From Sipunculus nudus (lineage: Eukaryota > Annelida > Sipuncula > Golfingiida > Sipunculidae): a stretch of 64,000 nt of DNA. Positions 24,018 through 34,900 of the stretch are shown piece after piece. The DNA is taken from assembly GCA_026874595.1 (NCBI GenBank), contig CM049313.1, positions 37,598,659 to 37,662,658 of the forward strand, read 5' to 3'. The position numbers and the translations under genes are program-made. Under the pieces are notes generated by a model. The model was given only the letters and a program-made list of their open reading frames with translations, was not told the origin of the DNA and did no database searches. Each line of letters begins with the position of its first letter. Position 1 is the stretch's first letter.

Positions 24018-25957
24018 AATAGGCCCAGTGGCGTAACTACGATGGGGGGGGGGGGGGGGGGGGGGATAAGCTAGCAAAATAATTAGAAGTGATTCGAGGG
24101 TAATAACATTGCTTTTGAAATCGACATGAAACGGTTATCAAGAAATAAAGTATTTATTTCAAGATCTTAATAACCAGATGTTTAAAGAGATGTGGAATAT
24201 TGCTAAAAAAAAGTCCCGCACCTTTTACGATTTTTCTCCAGCGTGATCCCTGACTGTCGTTCTGAATTAAAGCAGGATGTATGCAGTGTCCTTTCTGGAG
24301 ATTTTAAAGCAGGAACCGTGTCCCGCTACGTTTACTCAGAATATCCGAAGGCTGCAAAGGGAGTTGCGTAATGCGATACTCCGTTATGATTACTACTGAC
24401 TTTGCACTTTTGCAGTATTGCTTTACATGTTTCATATAATTATGTTTCATGTTATTCAGTTGTACTTACCAGTTGTACATATGTATCATGTACATTTTTT
24501 ATTTTTATTTTTGATATTGTAGGTAAATAAAGTAACTTAAATTAAATGGAAATGTCCCAAAAGTAGTTTTTTTCCATAAAAATACTGATACTTCAGTTGT
24601 TGAAGTTATTGTCTGTTATAGGGCTTGTATAGAAAACATTGTCATATTATCAATGTGGAGATTCCGTGGAAATTCGATCACATATATTTGTTGTTGTAAA
24701 GCTTCATTTTGAAAAAAAAAGAAATATTAAAATTTTATAATTTATATTAATTTACTGTACAAAAAAAAGAAAAGTCATGATTTTGAACAAGAGAGGAAAA
24801 CTGTAAAACAAAGAGAGTAGGAGAGAATGAGAGAATTAAACTTTTATATATATATTTACACAAATCATTTTTGAAGTATCTATAAACTAATGAAATACTA
24901 CAGACTACAGTTAGTTACATTTACTGACAGGAGGAAACGTAATAGACTCGGGTTTTATATATATCCCCACATAATTTGCCGAGGTAGAACATTCAATAAA
25001 GAACAAAAACAATTATGCCACGAGTTTGCGACTTCTCACCGATCGACTGACGAGGCGCCTGTAATAAAATTTACCATGTTTACAAAGTATGTAAAATATT
25101 ATATGCGCGTTTTGGTCTTGTAAATTCCATAACGCGCAAAATACTTATTGTTATTTTATTTTTGAAATGCACTTGTATGAGTCACGTGCATTTGTCACAC
25201 CACGTAAAATTCGTTGGTTCGGTGCCATTTAGGGAAATCGTGTGCTGATAAGGCAATAGGCAGTTACTTTGTCCAAGTTGTCCAAGAAAACAAGACAGCT
25301 TGCGTTTACTTCTTTTTTTCTCAACACCCTCCGAAAATCCACCAACAGGTCCAACCCCCTTGGATACTTCAACTACGTGTTCTGTTAAAACTAGAGAAGA
25401 GGAGGAAGAGAAAAATCAAGTTTCATCACTAGATGAGAAGGAAGAAAGTCAAGAATTTACTGAAGCTTAACCCACGGGAACCGTGCCATGGGCCAGGTCA
25501 CCAAAGTGTATTTAAATGAAATTAACTTCTAGCTTTGTGAATTGAGTTCAGTTTTCATTGACATTTAAATTCTGAAGCACGAAGTGCGCTGCATTTCATT
25601 TTGTACATGCATTACACAAGTTCATCGTTTATGCGTTGAAAACGGACATTTGGTCTTATCAACGATACACTGTCTGACTGCTAGTTTGCCACAGAGTTTC
25701 CTTAATTGCAATTTAAATTACTAAAACGTATCAATATAATTAATACAGAGTTGGTTTTTTTTTCTAGACCACGGTTTACCTGCTTCCGTTCCGATTTGAC
25801 TCTCGAAATTCGGCAGACATGTCGGTGGTGTGCTCTTCTAGAACAAGTTTGTTTTATTGTGTGGGATTATGCCCTATTAAGCTGAATAATTAATAATTCA
25901 AATATTTTCCCATTAGATGCTCCTATGTCTTTTGCGCTGAAAGGTCCACCACGCCTG

Positions 25958-26780
25958 TGACGCTTTTTCAGGAGGCACCTTGGGGATTTTCACTGGCCTG
26001 TTAAGACTGTGGCCAGCGCGCATGTCCTGCCCAAAGGGCATTTCCGTGCAATACGCGGTCACGCGGGTCCACTATAATCCCCATTGATCCCCCATATCCA
26101 TTGTGACGCCTCAAAAGGAATTTTCTCTCTCAAAGGAAACTAAAGACCACATGACTCCACTTTAAATGCGAGGGCTTTTCAGTTTGGTTATCACTGGGCA
26201 CTGAGTCAGTGATGTGACCACCGTTTGACAAGTTTTTAATGGGAAACAGGTATGTTGATTTTTATACATTCAAAAATATCTTTCCATGAGAACCATGCTT
26301 TCAAAAGTTCGGCCAAGTCATGTGTTGTATGAAGTTTTTATAAAAAGCCCTACAACTTAATTATCATTCGGGTTGGGCGGGGTCGGGGTCTGGGGGGTTG
26401 TCATAACGGTTGTTAAGAAAATGTATTTTGTGGTGATTCGTATTATCTCCAAAATGAAAAGGACTAATGGCATGTCTTTACCCTAACCCTCTACAAATGA
26501 TTAGCAATTCATTTTTCGCCCGTCACGCTTTTTCAGGAGGCGACCTATAATCCCCTTTTATAATCGCCTGTGTTAAGGAATTTAACTCTGTCAAAAGGAA
26601 GTAAAGATTTCGAATTCAAGCGAGGAACACGTCCCCATGAATCTTTTAATAAGGAGCACTTTTCCGTTGAGTGCATGGACACAAAGAGCTGAGACCCTCT
26701 ACACGATCACCGTTATATAGGTTTACAGGTATGCTGATTTGTATACATTCAGCAGTATCTTTCCATGATAACCATGGTTT
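25958..26780 (+). repeat. Degenerate direct duplication with conserved donor-like site
   Basis: Copy 1 (about 25958-26330) and copy 2 (about 26518-26780) share 'gacgctttttcaggaggc' at one end. At the other end both have 'acaggtatg(t/c)tgattt' followed by 'tatacattca', 'tatctttccatga' and 'aaccatg'. Sequence between these blocks has diverged strongly. The shared ACAG|GTATG is a good 5' splice-site match, so the blocks might derive from an untranslated exon. No coding frame. Confidence 0.5.
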
Positions 26781-27128
26781 AATAGTTCGGAAGGGGGGGG
26801 GGGGGAATTGCACACACTTCTAAGGGTCTTCAGTCTCTTGGGGACTTTGAAATCCCCGCCAGAATCTACTACTCATACATTGTCATGGTTAAGAAACACG
26901 GGTTCACCAGGCAAATTCCATGACAATTTACAGATCAAAAAGAAGTTTGGCAAACATAACTGACACCACACGCATACACTCAGGTGAGTAAAGTAAGACT
27001 CTAACAAATCACATACCAATGATCAAGTAGGAGCCATAAAAATAACGCTTAAAATTTGATGTGATTATTCTGTTCTTACTACGTGTTCGACATCAGACCA
27101 TTTTCGTGTTAAGACCAATGCTGTAAGA

Positions 27129-27559
27129 ATGACTTCAACGCCAGCTCGTAAAATGCCTAAAGAGCTCATCCTCAAGGAGAAGATAGAATTCATCAAGACC
27201 GCTTGAGAAAAATCTGCAATCTGAAGCACTGAAAGAAACTGTCAAGTTGAAGACACAGTCAACTCTGGATGTATATTTTGGACGATTGTAGATTGTACTT
27301 TTCATACAATTCCGATTGACTTGTATTATGGCTTAGTCAATCTATTTGTTTCATTTGTGTGTTTTATTTCTATGTGAATAAAACTTTTGAATCATATTCA
27401 TGTTTGTTATTTATTTTTCTTTATATTTAAAATTTTTAATTAAACAGGGACAACAACTTAACATTTACTTGAAATATACATATTATCGCCTTTGTTAATA
27501 TTGGCGGACTAATGTAGAAGCATCCCGTAGAAGGTGGTCGCGTTAGCGGGGTTTAACTG
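27129..27559 (+). pseudogene. Internally deleted pogo/Tigger transposase relic with right terminus
   Basis: The reading begins MTSTPARKMPKELILKEKIEF, like the N-terminal CENP-B-type DNA-binding segment of Tigger transposases. After a stop, and with no DDE core, it reads KLKTQSTLDVYFGRL, which resembles the end of such proteins. The right end 'gcgttagcggggtttaactg' followed by TA (27560-27561) fits a pogo terminus with a TA target. The left terminus was not found. Confidence 0.45.
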
Positions 27560-27661
27560 TATATATATAGCATACACGCGCGCACACACTTTCCACTCGG
27601 TGCCCCCCCCCCCCCCCCCCCCCCCCAATGCGTTTACCCACGGTACGCCACTGATTAGGCC

Positions 27662-28852
27662 TGAATAAAAATGCCACGGCATAACTAAAACTTGTTGCCT
27701 CCGTTGAAGTGACTTTTTTCTATGATCACTGTGACCGAATACCTATAGACGCGTGGCAATGGAGGCAGGAACCTCTTATTGACCAAATAGCCATTAACGT
27801 AATATTTATTTGACAGTATTCAGTGGCGTGTTTAGAGGGGGTTACAACAGGCGCCCTTAAATCTGTTCAACAAATATTTTAAGGACCTCATAGTTTAGCC
27901 ATAGCGTGTCTAGAGCTTTCGCTAAATAAACTCATTTGTATTTGTAAAGAACAGGCCCTGGTTTTAATTTAGTAGCCATATATTGAGATGACATGGAAGT
28001 GAATCAAACACGCTCTAGTATCTATAATAACCAACCAATAATCCTCGTTGCTCATACAAAGGCATGCTATGCTATTAGTTTGCAGGACAACATAGCCGCC
28101 CTAACCCCTGAACCCCTAAAATTGTGTTGATGAATTTTTCGGGAGATCTCAGTCTCATAACCTGTCCTGGCGGTAAATCCTTTGGCCGAGTAGCTACAAA
28201 ATGGGTCCTTTTTAGTTCCCTAATTCCGACTTATAAGCAGTATACCAGATCGAGACAAACTATGGATATACGCTCTGTTTAAAGCCACTTTTCGTCATAT
28301 ACAAAATATAGGAAAAAGGGAAGACCATCCGTTGACCAGCAGTTTACATTGGGCCTGAGTGCAGCCTGTGTAGGTATCCTAAATGAATGTCGTTTGCTAA
28401 GCCCCTCTGTGACCGAATGGCTTGAGACTTTCAAGGTGACTAAAGGGTATTGATAGTCACTTATAGTGTATTGCCTCTGATCAAGTGTATATATATATGA
28501 TTTTGATTATGATATACATTGTTATCATATACGTATTTATCACTAGATGGCGCTGTATTACAGAGCATGAATTTTTCAATATATTGTGCACCTCAACCAC
28601 ACAGTAATATGTTTTCTCTGTTTAATTAATGAAAAACCACGACGGATGAAAACACGAGAAAGAAAACAACACTAAATAAAATTCTATACCGACTGAAATA
28701 TCACCTCACGTCTTTTTAATATGTAAAACTATGAAAATAACTTCCTTAACGGTGGGTTAAACTGAATCATGTGTTGTTCACATTTTCTCGTTATACACAT
28801 TTCATTTGCGGCGAAACCAAATTTTAAAGGGGGGGGGGGGGCAATAGTAGAC
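27662..28852. other. Intergenic DNA, nothing recognised
   Basis: No supported exon. A poly-G run at about 28829-28840 leads into the microsatellite. Confidence 0.45.
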
Positions 28853-28855
28853 CAG

Positions 28856-28934
<79 letters not shown>
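28853..28934. repeat. (AT)n microsatellite
   Basis: AT dinucleotides with two small breaks. Tyr-Ile open frames on both strands are artefacts. Confidence 0.95.
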
Positions 28935-28937
<3 letters not shown>

Positions 28938-28961
28938 TATGGGCCGTAGTCTGACCGTTTT

Positions 28962-29929
28962 GGCCGGGGGGTGGGGGGGGGGTGGGGGGGGGGGGCAGTA
29001 AGCAGAAACAAGTTCAAGGGGGAAATCCCCGACAGGGGAGGGTGTGGGAGGGGGACATGGTGTGGAAAATTTTGAAAAACTGTATGTATTTTACTGCATT
29101 CCGGTGCTTTTTGCTGTCATTTATTGGTCAATGCTTAATTAGTGAAACAGTACCTCCTTGTAAAGAGATTGTTATTTGTCTGGCAATGGATGCATTTTCA
29201 TACAGAATATCAACTTTGAAATATCTTTTTTGGCACCTAAATCCCGGAGGCTGCGGCCCTGTTTTTATGGTGCTCCAAGTACTGAGGGCGTTTCGCGCCC
29301 CCGCGGAGGAGGATACATATATGCGACAGTGCAAATACTCAATAATAAAATAGTGTATGTTTTTATACCCATCATTTTGTTGGAGTCGCAGGCTATCTGT
29401 CTTTCCAGAAACATGTATGCTTTACGTATTGTTCCATTATTGAATGCAGTACAATTGTCAGTTTACAGTAATTCTTTTAATCTGTTCTGAAATGATATAC
29501 GTAATTTTTTACATACAGTCTGTTTAGTTTATTACGGTATGTCAATACCGAGTATATACGCATGATCTGCATGATTGGTATAAACATATTAAAACAAGTT
29601 TACAACCAGAAAGGCTTTATTGCTAGAAGACATTTTAGTAAATAATTTACGATCGCAAGATCAGCTCATTCATATACACGTATTAACAATCATCAAAGTG
29701 AGTTAGTTTGTGAAAGCCTCACCGTGTTAAATCATTATTTTATCAAACAGCGTGGACATTATACTAATATATGGTGTACAGCCGTACTTCTATTTAAATA
29801 CTCTGATACACTATTTTCTTCCTCTTATTCCACTTTCCTTTTACTTCTTCTTCTTATTATTATTTTTGTAAAGTTGATATATTTGTGGTGGTTGTTTTCG
29901 TGATTATTATTAGTATTATTTTTATTTTT
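28962..29929. other. G-rich run then AT-rich DNA, no gene recognised
   Basis: G runs at 28963-28995. Frames at 28982-29490 overlap on both strands and lack support. Confidence 0.45.
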
Positions 29930-29973
29930 ATCATTATTATTTTTATTATTATTTAGTATTATTATTATTACTA

Positions 29974-30032
<59 letters not shown>

Positions 30033-30156
30033 AATTATTTATTATTATTATTTTATTATTATTATTATTATTTTTATTAGTAGTAGTAGCAGTAGTGGTA
30101 GTAGTAGTAGTATTTGTATTTGTATTAGTATTTATTATTATTATTAGTAGTAGTAG

Positions 30157-30202
<46 letters not shown>

Positions 30203-30225
30203 CATCATCATAATTATTATTATTA
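29930..30225 (+). repeat. (ATT)n-type microsatellite with AGT interruptions
   Basis: About 300 bp of ATT trinucleotides, with 'agtagtagtagcagtagtgg' and 'tttgtatttgtatt' interruptions. Confidence 0.95.
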
Positions 30226-30790
30226 CAAATACATTTAGGGATGAAGATGAATACTTGAGGATAACATGATGCACTTTGCCGAAAAAACTTGTTAAACACA
30301 GTCAGCGGTAAATTAACAGGACTTCCTGCCTGTCATCTACCGCGTGTGGTGTGTATCTCCCAGATAATATTAAGCTGCCTTTCTGAGCTGCCGCTCCGTA
30401 AATCTGCGTACAAATATTATCAAAATAAGTACGTGTACCCTTCCTCTGTCCCTGTCAGCTATAACTCGCAGTGTTAATGGTCTGGGTACATCTGAACAGA
30501 AATTCACCCCAATGTTCTTTTAAATATAGGTCAAAGCCATTCAGCGTTGTGGTTCAGTTTTACACAACTGCTAGACAAACGGATAACGAAGGTGACTATT
30601 CACTTTATAAATATACATAAATCTTAATCTCAACCATACATTTTAACTTGATGTCTAGCAGCCTTTAACCGCCGATTACTTTTATCATTTATGACAAACT
30701 AGCCAATAACAAGTTTTGTGACGATATTGACTTGAATCAGATTTTGGCCACATTTTTAACATTTTAGCAGTATTAAGATTTATGAATTTG

Positions 30791-31933
30791 TCACCTTACG
30801 ACAAAATTTAAACTAAAATCTTTGGCTTTTATGAACTTTAAACCTAAGCTGACTGCAATGTCATAATAGTCCTTTGAGCATATTTTTGTTATGAAACGTT
30901 TGGCATAAATTTTCCTCATGGTCTGCTGCAGTGTACAAAAGGCAAAGCCACGTAATTCAGGCCGTAATTCTATTGAAGCATTGGTATTCCCGGCTCTTGG
31001 CACATAAACCGCATTTTCAATTTGCAAATTATTTGAGCAATGGAGTAACAATTCCTGGTTTATTAGCGTTCTTTCTGTCACGTGAAACACTACCTCTCCA
31101 GCGCTGAGGAACGTCCTTGACACTTTTAAAGCATGAGAGCAAGAATGAAGCATTTCAGTCATGTCAAGTAAAGAAATATGAGCATTTGCGTACTTTTCAT
31201 GATGGTTGTGTATAACATCTTCCACACCTGTGACCTTTGACCCTTGACCTTTGTACATGACGACCATCATTGAGCACCATATTGCTTCCGGGGAGGAGCA
31301 CGCTGCTTGGTAACTCTCAAGAAACTGCTGAAACCCGGAAAAATCTTCATTTGTAGCGACGATGAAATGGAATTTCTGTTTCTTCAGCGGAACTTTTAAA
31401 CTTGTGTCAGACATAACTGCCAGCTGGCCAAGGTTTTGCTCCACTCGTGCAGCAGCCAATGATAGGCCATCATGGTATACCACGTGACATGTTATACCAC
31501 CATCCACGCCGGCATGTTTGTACAATGCATGGAAGACCAGCTCTTTATTATGCACCTTCTTTTGAGATAAATACGTTTTAACTTGTCCGGCTGATGCACA
31601 ACAGTGCTCGCTGGACGGACAGGAATTCAGTCTGTTCAATGGCAACATATTCCAATGTTCAAAATGGAAATCCGTGACAAGTGATGACAAATTAAGTGAG
31701 AAAGCATCAGATGATTTATTTATTTTGAGTGTTTTATTTAATTTTTTACTAAAGCTCATGAGCTCTTCATGTAGCTGTGATTTGGTATTTTCCATCCTGG
31801 ATACCTGCTGCTGCAAGTTGAAATAATGGTGTTTGTACATCTCACCAGGTGTCACCACTGGTCCTCTGATGGCACCAAATTTGGGTCCCTCCGTGGCCTC
31901 CAGTGGCAGTATTTTCTCAAAAATACCAGTGTC
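30791..31933 (-). CDS. Exon 4: linker and C-terminal glycosyltransferase domain
   Basis: 1143 bases including a TGA stop at 30793-30791. Acceptor TTTGTATTGCAG|GAC. After a helical linker the C-terminal domain starts near 'QKFHFIVATNEDFSGFQQFL', continues through 'SMMVVMYKG' and 'KYANAHISLLDM', and reaches 'AGEVVFHVTERTL' then 'NAVYVPRA'. In active family members this last region holds a D-x-D (FCDVD) and is followed by 'YFP'. The frame is open throughout despite the lost motif, so the protein is likely expressed and constrained. Confidence 0.85.
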   Translation of the reverse strand, partial: DTGIFEKILPLEATEGPKFGAIRGPVVTPGEMYKHHYFNLQQQVSRMENTKSQLHEELMSFSKKLNKTLKINKSSDAFSLNLSSLVTDFHFEHWNMLPLNRLNSCPSSEHCCASAGQVKTYLSQKKVHNKELVFHALYKHAGVDGGITCHVVYHDGLSLAAARVEQNLGQLAVMSDTSLKVPLKKQKFHFIVATNEDFSGFQQFLESYQAACSSPEAIWCSMMVVMYKGQGSKVTGVEDVIHNHHEKYANAHISLLDMTEMLHSCSHALKVSRTFLSAGEVVFHVTERTLINQELLLHCSNNLQIENAVYVPRAGNTNASIELRPELRGFAFCTLQQTMRKIYAKRFITKICSKDYYDIAVSLGLKFIKAKDFSLNFVVR

Positions 31934-34900
31934 CTGCAATACAAATCGAGTAAAATGTTTACCTTTATATTTAATCATTCAAATACATGACTGTAACATG
32001 TTTTGTGATCTGTCCAATGATTAGTATGACGTTGCATATACCTTACTGACGGGCTGGCTGTGACGTGTAAGTTTCATGATCTGTCCTATGATAAGTATGA
32101 CGTTGTATATACCTTACTGATGGGCTAGCCGTGACGTGTATGTTTCGTGATCTGTCCCTTGATAAAAAGGACGTTGTATATACCTTGTTGTTGGGATTGC
32201 CGTGACGTGCATGTTTCGTGATCTGTCCTATGATAAGTATGACGTTGTATATACCTTGCTGATGGGCTGGCGGTAACGTGTATGTTTCGTGATCTGTCCT
32301 ATGATAAGTATGACGTTGCATATACCTTACTGATGGGCTGGCTGTGACGTGTATGTTTCGTGATCTGTCTCTTGATTAGTATGACGTTGTATATACCTTG
32401 CTGATGGGCTGGCTGTGACGTGTATGTTTCTTTAGACAGCGTGACAGGCTGCTTGCTGGGTTGGTCGTACTGCTGGACTGACAATGAGGTAGGTATGGAC
32501 ATGTATGTAGCAGCAAAGCATGACTCAGCATAAAACCCCAACTTTCTTCAAAATTGCTCCCTGAAATAAAATTGAAAAAATAACAAGTATCCTTGTCTTC
32601 ATTCTTTAGCTTACCGTACCTAACCAAAGCCAAAAACTTGGACATTAATTATGAATATATATAAAATATTTATAGACCTGCCTATAAGTAATGGACACTG
32701 AAAATGAATATAATTAAAGAAAAAGTAGTTTGGATAGATCTGTCAAAATTAAAGTGATCATGTGACTTTACTGTCAACATATCTGAGTATGTAAATTTTA
32801 AAAAAGTACCACGACCTCCATTTTCAGGGAATGAATATTTTGAATGCCTTGGTACGTGATCTAACCAACTCTATTGACATAGAACTGAGTGGTGTTTCCC
32901 CAAACAATCTTTACAGGTCGTCAAAGGGCATAAACAACTCCGGAGAGAAGCTCCAGGCAGTCTTTAGTCTTAAAAATATACCCACTAAGAACAGTGTTTG
33001 ATGTCCTCTGTGTTGTTATGTAAGTTCTTTGTGACTTCTTCGGCTACAGAAACAGTAAGTTACATATACAGAGAATCATGACTTACAGATGAGGTGTTGC
33101 CGAGAGTGGTCCAGCTTCAGTGTGACGTCATCCAGTCTGGATACATTGATGTAAACTGTTGGTGGTACTAGGAGGAGCCACTGGTAGTGGTCAATACGCT
33201 GGCTACATACATGTTGTAAGATTGTTACCAGCTCGTGCAGCCTTGCTCCGCTCCCTGAATTCCAGCCTACAAAAATAAACATGCACTAACATTTTTCTTA
33301 ATTCCAGTACATTAAAATGTCATTGCTTCAAGCTAACCATAGTACTTTATGAAGAAAATCTTCGCAACGTTCACATCATTTACGTTTACACCTAACTTTT
33401 TCCTCGTTAAATTTTGAAAGTTATTATTTAAAGTTGTATATTCATCCACACATTTACAAATACAGATATTGCTACACCACTCATTCATTATATGTAGTTT
33501 TTATATTGGCCCTATGAGGGGTGTACCTGTCTGGTACCTTCCTGTCGGCATTGTGTTCCATGTTTTACGATGGGCAAGCCAACCCTTAACACACTGGTAT
33601 ACCACAACCCCTACCGGTAGTCCTCATCAAACAACCTGTCATCTGCCCATTACTAGTGAGGTAATCACCAGTGTCCTCGAATATGCTTCTGCAGGGCTCT
33701 AGGACAACTACCCTAATGTGTAATTTATACCATGGGGGTAATTGTCCAGGGGGTAGTTGTCCGGGGGGTAATTGTACCGGGGGGTAATTGTCCGGGGGGT
33801 AGTCGTCTGGGGGGTAGTTGTCCCAGGGGGTAATTGTCCCGGGGGGTAATTGTCCGGGGGGTAATTGTCTGAGGGGTCATTGTCCAGGGGGTAATTGTCG
33901 GGGGGTAATTGTCCGGGGGGTAATTGTCCGGGGGGGGGGTAGTTGTCCTGTTGCCCTTCTGCAGGACCAATATCAGAAAGCCTCGGACCCTGAAAACTCT
34001 ACGTCTATTTTAAGCTTTTGGTAAAAGTCTGACACAGGCAGAATTTAAAGGTAAGTTTAAAACAGTTTAAAGGTCAGCTTTTCAGTTGAGAAAAACCACC
34101 AGATACAATCTTTTTATATGTAAATATGTTATGACCCTCTTAGCATGTTATGTGAACTTTTAGCATGTGCCGCTTCCCAACATAGAGTCAGTACACTGTA
34201 GGCCTTTACCAGCTCCACTCAGCAGGCCCTCGTGAGATCAAGGGACTGTTTTATATGACCTTTGGATAAAACAATAATATGAACACTGTTCAAAACACAC
34301 TACAGGACGTGTTTCTATTTATGTAAATATTTAAAGTTCGTGGTGTGAAAGCTTTGAAATTCGGGTATTATTTTCCGAAAAATTTATGGTAGTTTTGTCA
34401 CGCGTATTTTAGAAGTAGAAGAATCTTTGACCTTTGACAAATGATAAATAAGTTACCATTATACCCGGCTATTCACAAAATATACACAAGGTTCTAATTT
34501 GCTGAACGGAACGCAACAAGTAAATCGATTTTCAATTTTTTTCTGTTTTTGAAAAATGTGGTTCATATTTACTCAGCACGAAAAACTGCGCGATATCTCT
34601 GCAAGGCTTAAGGGGTGTTTCCATTTGTGCGTATTTGCGTTAAAATACATTTAGTGGAAGGCCTACTCGATTGTCTGTACAAATGTATACGTCTGTCAGT
34701 GCACGCATATACGCACACATGGAAACACACCTTAAGGGTGCACCGAGGTATAGGTAATGGTTTAACAATTAAGATTTTACAGAAAGGTAGTTAACCTATA
34801 TCTGGTGTTAGTTGTCTCGTATAAATTCATCCGATCAATGTAACGGTTTGAGCCTGCTTGGCCACACCTCAACAAGTATAGGGGTGTATTTGTCAATATC

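Larger units (their letters stand above)
24026..27653. mobile_element. hAT-like DNA transposon remnant, 3.6 kb
   Basis: The left end CAGTGGCGTAACTACG (24026) and the right end read backwards, CAGTGGCGTACCGTGG (27653), are inverted repeats. Each is followed inward by a long G/C run. Flanks AATAGGCC (24018-24025) and ATTAGGCC (27654-27661) match at 7 of 8, the target length typical of hAT elements. No hAT transposase is readable. The inside holds unrelated material, including a degenerate direct repeat and a pogo/Tigger relic, so this is a gutted or composite element. The assignment rests on the ends and the duplication only. Confidence 0.65.

Noticed and set aside
28769-29017. Tyr-Ile repeat frames over the AT microsatellites, also at 38000-38260 and 43955-44280
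   Set aside because: Simple translation of (AT)n on both strands.
33725-33970. Pro/Thr-rich 81-codon frame opposite the G-rich minisatellite
   Set aside because: A repeat translation inside intron 1 of the glycosyltransferase gene.
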